Source: Punica granatum
Lineage: Eukaryota; Streptophyta; Magnoliopsida; Myrtales; Lythraceae
DNA: 64,000 bases
NCBI RefSeq assembly: GCF_007655135.1
Contig: NC_045131.1
Coordinates: forward strand, 1,612,001-1,676,000
Direction of reading: 5' to 3'
Part shown: positions 22,409-34,060 of the stretch, piece after piece
Numbering within the stretch: the stretch's first letter is position 1
How the letters are laid out: the number at the start of each line of letters is the position of its first letter
The notes under the pieces: generated by a model
What the model was told of the DNA's origin: nothing
The model's input: the letters and a program-made list of their open reading frames with translations, nothing else
Databases searched by the model: none
Made by a program: the position numbers and the translations under genes

Positions 22409-24557
22409 TATTTCCTTAATTTAGAAATGCACAAATTTTCGATTTGATAACAATTCTAGCATGACTTCAATTTTTTCGTTAATTTGGACGATATCGAGGC
22501 CACAAAGAGGTACCGACAACTCCAAACGAGGGAGAGTGCCAACTACCAAAATCAGGAATGATGGGCGAGGTTGTGACTCCACCCATCGAAATCAAGATAA
22601 TTTCTAATATGAGGGTTCTCTCGATTCCAGAAGGGTGAGGGTCTCGATTCCGGCCACCACCCCCTGATTGGGGATGTCGACTCCTTCCATTGATTGGGAT
22701 CGTCGGCGTCCTCTATGGCCTCTATTCCGTCAAAATTAACTGAAAATTTGATACTGTACTATAATTGTTATCAAATAAGAAGTTTATGTATTTTTAAGTT
22801 AAATAATTTGTATTATAATTATTAAAATGTAAAAAGTTTATTTAATTTTTTTTTAAGTTACAAACCCAAAATTTTTGATAGGAAGGCACTAATTGAAGAC
22901 AGGTCCAAAAGGACGACGACAAGCATTCCTCCCTATTCAGTACATCACATTTCTCAGGAGGTTCAATTAAATCCAGGGCCCACCCTCGGGCCCACGTATT
23001 TCATGAATCCCGTGCGGTTTAACCCAGAAAGGCCCACATCGCGGCCCGCCGATCTACTGAACCCCGGTCCCATCTGATCCTCCTGTCCACGTGGACGGCC
23101 CAGATCACGGCTCCACGGACGACGATCGTGCAGGGCACCATGTCCCATCACCTTCCCCCCTCCCATGTCCCATCTCATCAGCCAGAAAAGAGAGGAAAAA
23201 AAGAAAAGAAAAAAAAAGAAAGGCCTTCAAAGTCCCAAACTCATCCTCCGCTTCTTCCTTAGATCTCCTCCGCCCGCGATCCCCGTCCCTACTGTCGCCG
23301 GCGCTCCTCCCAGCAGTTGGCCCCGCCCTCCGTCCTCGCCTCCCCTGCCGCGATCGCTGCTCCAGTTCGAGCCACCAGCTCACGCGGTCGCAGGTACACA
23401 GCAATGTCACCTCAGATGCCGTCTGTGTCTTCTAGTGCTTCCCGTACAGCACAAGTGTACGGAAGATTCTACGGCGTCATTCCATCTTCCTAGCTAGAGA
23501 GCAAGGCAGTCCACCGTTTGGTTGCTGATGAAAATGGAGTGAGAGAGCTCGGCAGTTTCTCTCCTCTTCTCATGGGGGAAGAAAATGTCTTCATCAGCTC
23601 AGCTCTGTTGTTGCGTTGGGCACACTTAGTCAAAACGAAGAAGCTGATGGGAAAGCTTTCTGATCGTTATGTTGCATGCATAGTCTCCCGATGCTGAACT
23701 CGAAATTTCTCTTCGGTTTCTCCCAATGTGGTGTTTTCATTAAGTTTCTAATTCTTATGTATGATTCGTTTGGCAGGCAAGCTTGTGATCGGCTTCTTGT
23801 TTCACCGTGGACACATGACGGTTAGATTTTTAGCTTCAACCCCCGGAACATGATATTGATAGCGGTCTCTTGAAGGCTTACATTGCCCTGTAATTGGATT
23901 GGTCGATCTGATTCGAAGCACAACAACTACCTTACTACGGCATCTCACTCAACTAAAGGAAATGGTATATGTTCTCTTCGTAATTTTTGCTTGAACGATT
24001 ATGAGGATAAATAATATTCTTTTTTAAAAAATCCTCTTGGAAGTTTTCTATGGCAGTTTATCTTGCGACTCGATGCTCCCGTGCTGTCATTGTTCAGCCT
24101 TGAAGCATCGCATGCATTATTGTTCAAGTTGTCAGCCTATGGATTCTTATTTATTCTCCTTTTTTATCTGGATTTATCTACGGGGATCTACTGATTTGTA
24201 CTCCCTCAATTGAATGAAATTTTTTGACTGGAGTGGAATGATGGATCTCTAGCCATTTATGACATTTGAGAAGTTGAAACATCTATTCGTACTGTATGTA
24301 TGAAAACTTGACGTCTGAATAATTTTGAACTTTGACCACTTTGTGCACCCCTGTCAGTTCACGGCCAAATTTTCAATTGGAAGCTTATTATATAGCTTTG
24401 GGTTCACTTGTTCTGCATAATGAATTGCTAATTACCAATTTACTATTGCCCACTTGCCAGCTGCCACTACAGTGTTTTTGTTTACGTATATCTTGAAATA
24501 TCAATGCCATATTTGCATGTCCTTGTTATGGCCGTTCTTGGTGTATCATGTACTGGA
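22409..24557. other. Spacer and probable 5' leader region of the TDBD gene
   Basis: 22409-22870 is AT-rich spacer. At 23000-23400 the sequence becomes GC-rich with purine runs (AAAAGAAAAAAAAAG near 23210) and CT-rich tracts, typical of a promoter/leader. Candidate leader splice sites are GCAG/GTACAC near 23393 and TTGGCAG/GC near 23777. I could not tie a coding exon to them. Confidence 0.45.
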
Positions 24558-26477
24558 ATGTTAACTGCAAGTAATTTTCTTGATCACTCTTTCCAGAGCC
24601 AGGGATTTTGGATGCCCAAAGGGGGTGGCGATTCAAATGATGGCGAGATGGCTTATGATAGTACTTCCAGAGTGGAAGCAAAGCGCTCTCATCAGTGGTT
24701 CATGGATGGTTCTGAGTCAGATCTTCTCCCCAGCAAGAAGCAGGCACTAGAACTTACGAGCAACAACTCATTTTTAGAATTGTTAAATAGTAATCCATCC
24801 CAATGGGGCGCTGCTTCTGGCTTTCAAACTGCCTCTGGTCATCTTGGTGAACAGTTATTTGATGCTGAGTCTGCAAGAATGGTTAACTATGATGAGAGAG
24901 GCATTCCGTCAATTGGTGCTGGGAAAATGAATATGGCCATGGGGAGGAAGATTCATGAGGATCTTCTTCTCAGTGATTCCTCATTTGGTTTATCAATGTC
25001 GCATGTGTCAGAAGATCCTGCATCAGGTCTGAATTATGGTGGCGCTAGAAAAGTTAAAGTCAGCCAGGTTAAGGGCCCCGAGCACGTCATTCCTGTATCC
25101 ATGGGACATGGCTACAACAAAATGGAGAGCAATCACTTGTTTATGCCTCATGCATTTGTAAGGAATGATGAAAATCCCATATCATTGGCTCTCCCTTCGG
25201 GCTTAGGAGCTGGGGATGACAGCATTATATCATTGGGCAATACAAATGGGGGAGATAACAGTGGCATATCAATGGGAAAACCTCATGGAGTTGAAGATGA
25301 GAGTGCATCTATAGGACAAACATACCGAGAGGATGAAAATAGTGTGTCTATTGGTCATGTGATAGGCAAGGAATGCAACAATATCATGTCCATAGGTCAA
25401 GGTTACCAATCAGATGGTTGTACAATGTCGATGAATCATATGTATAACAAGGAAGGGAATAGCAGTTCAGTTTCTGTTGGTAACAGTTATGAGAAGAGCG
25501 AAAATATAATGAGTCACTCTTTTGGTAAAGGACAAAGTACCATTATATCCTTTGGTGGTGGTGATGACGACACCAACTCCTCGAGCAGGCTCGTTTATAA
25601 TTATGAGATGTTGATGGGCCAAGCTTCTTTACAAATGCCAGATGCAATTGGAAACATGGGTTTGGTTGGGTCTAATGGTGATGCCCAGGTCATTTTATCT
25701 GGAGCCGGCAGTAACTCCAAGAAGAAAGAGGAGCATAATATCAATAAGAAATCTCCTTCAAACAACTTCCCCTCAAACGTCCGCAGCTTGCTATCAACAG
25801 GCATTTTAGATGGAGTTCATGTGAAGTACATAGCTTGGTCTCGGGAGGTAATCTCAGTGTTTGTCTGCTCATTTTTACCTTTGATTACTGTATGGTGATA
25901 TATGCTAGTTCTTTGTGTGTTAGAAGGAGCTCCGTGGCATTATAAGAGGTTGTGGATATTTATGTGGCTGTGCATCATGTAATTACACTAAGGTGAGCGA
26001 CAACTTGTATTGAGGTACTTTTGGAGCACAAAGCGGTGTCTTCGTCCTTAACTGTTGAGATGTTTTGTTGTAGGTAATAAATGCGTATGAGTTTGAACGC
26101 CACGCTGGTTGCAAAACTAAACACCCGAATAACCACATATACTTTGAGAATGGGAAAACCATCTACGGGACGGTCCAAGAGCTCAGGAGCACTCCTCAGC
26201 ATATGCTGTTTGAGGTTATGCAAACAATAACGGGTTCACCAATCAATCAGAAGTCCTTTCGACTTTGGAAAGGTGCTGCAACTTAACTTCTTGGCCAACA
26301 GTTTAGCTTATCCTGGGATATTGTTTTTTGTACTCTTAAATAAAGAAAGATGATTCCACTAGATTGCATTACTCAAGTTAGGAAATCTTTCTTTATTTCA
26401 TTTCAGAATCATACCTAGCTGCAACTCGAGAGCTGCAACGCATATATGGGAAAGATGATGGGAAAGTATTATCATAA
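24558..26477 (+). CDS. Nuclear protein with Tify-domain-binding domain (TDBD), At5g59830/At5g13660-like
   Basis: Four exons: 24558-25847, 25924-25992, 26074-26272, 26407-26477, all GT-AG and in phase, giving 542 residues. The N-terminal block QGFWMPKGGG, DGEMAYDSTSRVEAKRSHQW and the basic LLPSKKQA are hallmarks of an angiosperm family of unknown function. The middle is low in complexity, with repeated SIG/SMG phrases (NSVSIGHV, NIMSIGQG, CTMSMNHM). The C-terminal 130 residues hold the TDBD: NVRSLLSTGILDGVHVKYIA, a Cys-rich CGYLCGCASCN, then INAYEFERHAGCKTKHPNNH. This domain also occurs in PHD-finger/acetyltransferase proteins such as IDM1, so a chromatin or transcription role is inferred. The start is unsure: ATG 24504 is in frame 18 codons upstream, and a leader exon may supply another start. 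Confidence 0.82.
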
Positions 26478-27534
26478 CTGCTTTTGCTATGTTCAGGTAG
26501 AGATAATCCTTATCTAATTTTTGTGCATAGCAGTAATCCCTTTGACTGTGCCCTGTGCTCATGTAATGCTGACGGAGCTAATATTTTTAAGGGCTTGCAT
26601 ATCATTTTCTAGTATTAGGACGAGGTGATCAAATTAAGAGCTCAATTTTGGACTTGAGATCTCTTGCTCTTTCTTTATTACTGGATCACGGATGTACAAG
26701 CGCACTGAAGTCTGTATTTTATTCCAAGGGGAAATTAATATAGCACGATGAATGGCATGAGCAAATTATTTTGCTATGAGTCTGATATTCTATTGTCTTT
26801 CAATTGTTATTCTCTCTGATGTCTTTTTAAAAATGAAAATCTTAATAGAATTAGTCTAGTGAGCAATGAGAAAAGTATATAAAGTAGAAAAGAAGTGAAA
26901 CGCTGGACATTTTCTCTGATGCTGATTAGTGCCCTTTCAGGTGACGATAGATATGACTTGCCCCTGTCCTTGACAGCAAGCGTATATGAAATCAAATACC
27001 AATATGACTGTTAGTACTATAATTAAATGAGGTGACAACGATTCAGCTCCTCCAAATTAGATGTGTCCATGAAGATTGGTGGCTCGTGCCAATATTTTGG
27101 CGAGATAAATGGAACATGACAAAATCTCATGACAGTGGAGTTGTTGCTTTGGTAGATCTAGGTAGCTCATCATTGGGTTATACAGCTTGTATGCCTTCCA
27201 TCATTAATTCATTTTACTTTCCTTTTTCTTATCGGCGATAGATATAACAAATGAGTACCAAGTTGTACTATCTAAGTACAAATCTTGATTGGGTCAAATG
27301 ATGATCAACAAACTGGCAAGTATGATCAACAAGTGGCTCTGCACCGTCACTTCTGAGTGATAAAATCTTTGCATGGAACTTCATCTCTCATCATGCATTG
27401 GTTTTAAATCCCGCTTACAAAATGGTCATTAGATACGTGAATCTCGATAACAAATTGTACATGGGAGTTGGATTAGCAGGAAATGCCATTGTCTACTCAG
27501 AACTAAAGGATGATGGAAGTCAAAGTTTAGACGT
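26478..27534. other. Convergent intergenic region
   Basis: No gene is seen between the convergent TDBD and WAT1-related genes. It must hold both 3' UTRs. It is AT-rich without a recognisable repeat. Confidence 0.55.
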
Positions 27535-29615
27535 TTAAGCTGGGACAGAATCTGTTTTCTCATCTACTTTCCCATCTGCAGTTGATTTTTCCTTGTCAGT
27601 GGCATGTATCGTGACCACCTCGTGATCAAATGACTTCTTCCCTTTGCCTCCACTGTTTTTCATCTGTGTGGGTAGGGTTATTTGCTCATCGATTGGTTTC
27701 GATGAGGATCCATAATCTTTGCTCTTGCCCCACACAACTAGATAGAGGCCTGCAACTATGATAATTGCACCGAGAACCCTTTGAAGGAAAAGTGAAGCCA
27801 AGTTAGCATAATAGGAATGTAATTACTATTACATTTTGTAAGATCTGGTCTGATTTCTACCTTCCCAAGAAGAGTTGCTCTGCCAAAATGAATGACCCCA
27901 TGATCGCAACAATTACCATGTTTAGAGGACTGAAAGCTGTCACAAAAACCGCCCCTCTTTCTTTCATAACCACACCTTGAATGTAGTAAGCCAATCCTGA
28001 GCACACAACTCCCTGCGTGAATGCAAGCTTTATGGTTTTACAAGGAATGTAATCGAATAATCTATTTTTATTGTCTGATCAGCTTGCTGTTTCTCTGTTT
28101 ATAATTTAGTGATCGGGGTCTTACACTGTATATGGCTGCCAGCAGTTTGGTGTTCCAACCTATAGCCCAGACGGAAGGCTTTCCCCTTTCCATGATGAGT
28201 GCTAGAACAGAGCCTTCAATTGTTCCCAGTAAGCAAATCCAAGCTGTGAGAGAGAGCTCGGCGGGATATGTTTCGAGTGTTACAGCCTGGAAAAACAACT
28301 TTTCTTCTTAGATGCACACATCAACTGTTATTGCAAGAAAATTTCCATTTCCAGGGAAGACTTCTGTTTTTTCTAGGGTTCATTTTCCGGAGAGGGTTAT
28401 TGGTTGATTTTTATATGTTCCAGTATTCTTTCCCCATTTCATTTCGGTGAATTAACAGGATAGAAGTAGTTTCTATTGTTCTAAATTCCCGTAAAACAAG
28501 GACAATAAGCGGAAGGGGGGGAAAAAGAAAAAGCCCTTTTCTAAATTTATGTGAAAGCATTCTTAGAAATTGAAATGCTCTTCAGGGCTAAAAAGCAAAG
28601 ACTATTGAATCATGAGGAGCAACATACTTGCAGAATCATGAAGCAAGCCCAACTGAAGCATCCCACTGTGATCATCAGAGAACCCTTGATGGAGTCATGG
28701 AGATTGGTTCCTCCACTTCCATGTTGATACTTTGTTCTTCCTCTTGTCCATATTAATTCAATTATCGGTCCTTTCATCAAAGTCATGATCATAGCTCCTG
28801 CAACCGTTGCTAATGTCCCAACCACCTTAGCTTGGGTCCGGATGCTTCTAAGCTTTACCTTCTCCAGCCTACAATTGAGGAAACAGTGTTGCAGTTATTC
28901 ATTTTGCTTTGATGAGCTCTTGCTGTTATCCTTTCTTGCACTTTACTGGTTATTGAAAGAAATTTGTGCAAATTTGAATAGAAGAGTTACCTTAGGATGC
29001 AAGCCATTATGAAGGTGATGGCAGGGAGGACATTGCACATGGCCGCTGCAAATGTTGCTGTTGTGTGCTTCATGCCAAGGTAATACAGGTTTTGGCCGAT
29101 GACTGGCCTATATACGTAATTGAAAGAAGAGACACAGTTATGGTTAAAACTTGTTAAAACTTAAAATTCATGCTTGAGGATTGAAAGTAGAAATATTTTT
29201 TTTTTTCTGTTCATAGAAAGGATCATTACTCAAGTAAGCCAAGCACCAGTAGTTTGATGAAGATCGACAGAGTCATCTTTGGCCTTGTTTTCCTGTCATC
29301 AACAGATAAAAGGTTAACTGTTGTCTTAGTTTCTGTCCTTTGCATGTCTCTGTTATGCTTTGATTCTTGCGTGCGAGTACATTAGATAAATATTTAGATG
29401 GAGAGGGAGATAGCAAGAGACTTGTCGAAGATGATCGCAAAAGGGGCCATCACGATTGTTGCTATGGCGTGGCGGTACACAACGAGCACGTAATTGCTTA
29501 TTCCCTCATTCAGTGCAGCCTTACAGATGACATCCATCCCCGAGAGGCCGAACTGCAAGAAGATGACTGCGATGAAGGGCTTCAGCCTCTGTAAGCATCC
29601 CTTCCCTTGCTCCAT
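27535..29615 (-). CDS. WAT1-related protein (nodulin MtN21/EamA-like, UMAMIT) membrane transporter
   Basis: Seven exons on the minus strand: 29615-29422, 29292-29230, 29107-28991, 28868-28628, 28286-28125, 28012-27861, 27778-27535. Phases agree and give 390 residues, normal for the family. About ten hydrophobic spans form two EamA halves. Family phrases include FIAVIFLQFGLSGMDVICKA, VLVVYRHAIATIVMAPFA, KMTLSIFIKLLVLGLLEPVI, QNLYYLGMKHTTATFAAAMC and FVTAFSPLNMVIVAIMGSF. The tail is polar and Lys-rich. Members move amino acids, auxin or other metabolites across plasma membrane or tonoplast; the substrate here is unknown. An old fragment of its first exon lies at 36583-36716. Confidence 0.95.
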
Positions 29616-30972
29616 CTTTTCTCTATGGACCAGTTGTCCGTGCTAGTTAGTCACTACTCTATTAGCTGAATTATAAGCTAGCTGATCAATTAGTTTGGGT
29701 GCTCATTTTGTTCTGGTAATCGTCCACTATAAATACAAGAATACTCTCTAAAAAGTTGAAGATTCTTGCTACACCTTTTTTGCACAATCCTTGGGCTCCA
29801 CTATTATTGTTGTTGTTGTTGTTGTAGATAGAAGAAAAGCATACTCAATTATTAGCATTGCATTAAGTACTCTCATTGGCCAATCCTTGGACACAGGCTT
29901 TTTAATCCCCTCTGTAGAACTTGTTTGACTCATCCTAAGAGCAGTTGCAGAAGTTTAATTGGCTCCTTTCTTCTATTTTATTACTAAATTCTGTGTAGTG
30001 TAGTGTGGCTGAGGTTTTGTTTGTTCACCGGAATGGGTTTTTGTTTGTGCTGCTGTACGTAATGGGGGTTGCGTATGTCAAGTGGTTAATGTGTCATGTG
30101 TGAGGTAAGGTTGGTCACAGCTGCACTTTGGTTATTTTTAGTACTATTAGCATCCACTTCTGCTGGAGTGTCCTGCTCGGTCTGTGAAGTAACAGAAAGT
30201 CTGGTTTTTGGTGCAAATTTGGGCGGAATAGAACAGCCACGTAAGACTCAGCCATCTTACATGGTAGCCTGGTTCGGTAGATAATGCGCCTCATTGCGTG
30301 ATGATTGGTTACATTAGTTTGGCCTTTTGGTTTTCACTTTTTCCATATTAGGATCCTACATAGTTGTGGCTCCGTGCAGTTTTGTGCCACTATAGCTCAA
30401 GATTGAGTAATCTTGGTTTGAAGGATTCAGAAAGGTGGAGCTGTTGAAATCGCAAGGGCTAGCCGTTGCGCTGTGGACAACAATTGATCACTACCTAAAA
30501 GAGTCTTGATTTTCCTTGTGTGGATCGTACACACACGATGCGATTGAAAGGAGGTAGGTATTCTATACATGGACTTTTTGAAGATCGCATGGAGTACGGC
30601 AATGGTCTCATCATGTTAGCGGATTCGGTCAGATGAGTGAGGTGGAGTAGGAGCTGGCTTTTCAGTGACCACTGGAAGTGGAAAAGTTACCACTCCAGGT
30701 CCTGGACAATCACACTGGTTCCGGACTTATGCCCGTGGGGTGGTCATCTACTAACTTATTCGCCACGGGGGTTGATTCTATGGGCATGGGTGATGAAAGG
30801 GGGGATATATCAAATCATGGGTTCAGTACCATGCACATATTTGCCGGAAGAACCAAAAATTACGTCCCGTTGCCTTTTCGGATTCCATTATTGAAGGGGC
30901 AGTTCAAGATGGTCGACGTTAACATATTTTATCTGCCCCTCTGATTTTCTCTCTTTACTATTTTTTTTTTCA
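29616..30972. other. WAT1-related gene promoter and spacer with an unassigned GC-richer block
   Basis: Upstream of the WAT1-related gene. A GTT trinucleotide run lies at 29803-29825. At 30636-30944 a GC-richer stretch is open in two overlapping plus frames (85 and 88 residues). I do not recognise either product and they lack gene context. Positions 30420-30491 recur at 36733-36805. Confidence 0.4.
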
Positions 30973-30997
30973 ATATATATATATATATATATATATT
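30973..30997. repeat. (AT)n microsatellite
   Basis: About 12 AT units read directly, next to oligo-T runs on both sides. Confidence 0.9.
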
Positions 30998-32193
30998 TTA
31001 TTTTTTTTTTGTCTGGTCGGGTTTGAATGGTCAAATAGACCATGAATGAGGGCTTTTCTTTCTTTTATGATAGAGTTTTCCCCACCACTTGAAATGGTTT
31101 TGTTGCATTGTAGTGTATGGTGGCACTACCTTAACACCTTTGCCATATGGGAATGCGTAATGGACCCCTTCCCCTTTCACTTTAGTCACCTCCCGTAAAT
31201 ATACATCTCATTTCTCTTTTATGCAAAATATATGGGCGGCCAAAAAGGCCCAATAATGCAGCTGATACCCCGCCTTCCTTGTTCAAGGGATTTCATGTTT
31301 CGATATTACATGATTCGGCGTATCAGAATGATCTTCTTCAAGGATTCACTTCGAAAGAAAACCGGAGCACATCATGTGCAACACCATGCACTGGACTGCC
31401 AGGAAGTCGAGATGTATCGGATCCTCAGCCAAGAGAGGTTTGTTGCTGCCTTCACTTATGCCGGATCAATTCAGCTAGGTGAGCCAATGACCTTGGTCCT
31501 GTATGAGCCATCCATGAATCTGACTTGGGTTCATCCATGCTGGACCTTAATTAATGAAGCTTGAGCCATCTAGGCCAGACCCATCCGTCTCGGACTCTAA
31601 TCACAAATTCTATAAACAGTAGATATTTTCACAATTGTCTGTGAAAACTAATTATGTGAAAAAGGTACCAACCCCTTCTCCTGCCCGATGCATCGCATGG
31701 ACAGTGACATATATCCAAACCTAATGTCCTTGAAGTGCGTATATCCAAGTTAATAGTGCAGGTTCTTCTTAGCGCAGAACCTGGAATATTATGATCACTG
31801 GGCTTCTTTTATATTTTTCCTATTAATATTTATTAAAATAATTGGATTCCTTTGATTTGCTAAGAGGAATCACTTACATTTATGTGATTTATTTATCTGT
31901 TTGTTTGTTTGTTTGTTTATTTATTTATTTATGTATGTTTTTATGTCAGGAAGAGGAGATTGAATATGCTGAAAACAAAGCTCCAGAGAACCAAAGGTGT
32001 GAATTCTCAGTACTTTGCATCTTCACGAGGACGTTGGAAAATTCTTATTCCAGGGACGTAATTTTTATATTTAACGCAATAACTCCCGAGAATTTCTTCC
32101 TTTTTTCCCTTAAAAAGAATAATTATATTCCCAAAATAAGAATTAAAAAAAAAAAAGATAAGAAGGGGAATGATATCTAACTCTCATCCATAT

Positions 32194-32236
<43 letters not shown>

Positions 32237-34060
32237 GGTGATGTTCTTCCACCTTCAGGGACGAGAATTATATGTCTCAAGAACAATCAGGAATCGACAC
32301 CCAATCTTGTCTCTTCAAGTCCCACGTTGTATCCATCCTGCCAACTCCATTTTCATCATCGCCTCGAGATATTTTGCTTAGAGAAAAAGGTTCATGACTA
32401 AGCTGTAAACTCTCGAGTCTAGGATAGGTAGACGTATCATTTTGCCATATATATGTATCCTCCCAAGCGTACGTGTGGAGGTGGACATATACACAGCATG
32501 AGATGGTCCAGTCATCCTCCCACGATCATGAAAATTTGACTACATGAAGGAAAATTGAATAATGAAGAGCTTTGTGTTGCTAATGGCAGGCAATAAAAAA
32601 ATACTAGTGCTTTTCCCAGTGTACATATATACAAGTTGCTTGGTTTCGATATTTTCTTTCTTTCTTTTTTTAATGGTCTTCCTTCAAACTATACATCCCA
32701 AGTGGCTTGTGTTTTCGTAAACATACACACGCACGAGCACACAGATATATATATATATACATACATACAATTTTTTTCAGGAAAAGGCTGGCTTTTTGTA
32801 TCTCCAATAATAGCACAAGAATTATTCAGATTCCGGATGCTTCACAAAAAGAAAGATTGATTTCTCCTCCTCAGTTGAGTATGGTGTGGCAAGCAATATT
32901 ATTTATTTTACATTGGGATCGAGCCCACTTACCCTTTTGATGTCCCATATATAGGAGTGGCCTCTTACTCTCAACCCCCGAAAAATTAATGTCCGAATCC
33001 ATTGCACTCATTGCTAGTTGCTACCAAACATTTATGATTGATACCAGGTTTTGGTATCGCGGAAAGGGAATTTGATACCGTGCGCACATCAATCAGATAT
33101 AGGGGCGTCATATGGTTTGCAATTTTACTTCTTTTGAGGTTCTGCAGGTCCTGATGCTCGAGTTCAAAAAAACAGTCAGTTCAGAAAAGAAATATATATA
33201 TATATATTTCGAGGAAAAGAAAAACTCAAAAACTTCATCCTATGTATATAGTTTGGAAATTTAAAAATAAATGTGGGGGGTCAATCATGATATAAATGTG
33301 ACCTATCTTTTTTTTTTTTTTTTGGCCATAATATGGGCACTGGTTGACAGAGGGGAAATCAATCATGATATTGGTTAAAAACCTGGTAATCTTTCCAAGT
33401 ACTCGATCGAGAAATTCTGCCTCTCCCACGTTTCTTCCATTTTATGCACGTGTTATCTCTTAAAACAATTGTAAGAGGAGAATTTAACGTTGGGAAAGGA
33501 ATTAAATTCCTAATCATAATCCTCAGGAAATTTCCGGTTACAAGAGAAACACGTGAATATGATGTAATGAGATAAAAATTTTATAATAACTAATAAAGAA
33601 ATACGAGTAGTCAAATCACGAAAATTGAATCTGTAACTTATTGGTTGACGATGTCATTACACTGCAACCTCTTTCTCAGTATTCGACACCTTTAAATCAA
33701 TTGGGTAACGATTAAATTATAAAAAGAGGAGATATATATATCATATATGTGTGTGTGTACGCGAATGAACGTTCTCCATGCTGTTTTCATGTTCATGAAA
33801 CTTTAGGGTTGGGATCGATGGTGTATTACGGAACTGACAAAAGCCAATAGAATTATGGAGATGCAAAGCACAAGATAAGAATGAGATAGCTGCATGCATA
33901 TCCTCACGTATATACGAGAAAATTCATAAAGAACGGTTCCCATTCCATCTTTGTTGCATTATTTTCCAAAGTAACAAAAGCAATGTCGACTTTGGGGAGT
34001 GACAGATCATTCATAAGGGCATCTCATGGAATCAGATGATTAATTCTTAGATCAATCGGT
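30998..34060. other. AT-rich intergenic DNA absent from the downstream duplicate
   Basis: No gene is seen. It holds (TTTG)n/(TTTA)n at about 31897-31935, TA repeats at 32195-32234, 32744-32758 and 33189-33209, and a T run at 33308-33323. The downstream collinear copy lacks everything from about 30492 to 34060. This block was therefore lost from the copy or inserted here later. Confidence 0.5.
32195..32234. repeat. (TA)n microsatellite
   Basis: About 20 TA units read directly, the longest TA run in the window. Confidence 0.95.

Noticed and set aside
30096..30284. Small secreted-protein-like frame (hydrophobic start, three cysteines)
   Set aside because: 62 codons in AT-rich spacer with no second exon, no family likeness and no promoter context. 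It could be real but I cannot support it.
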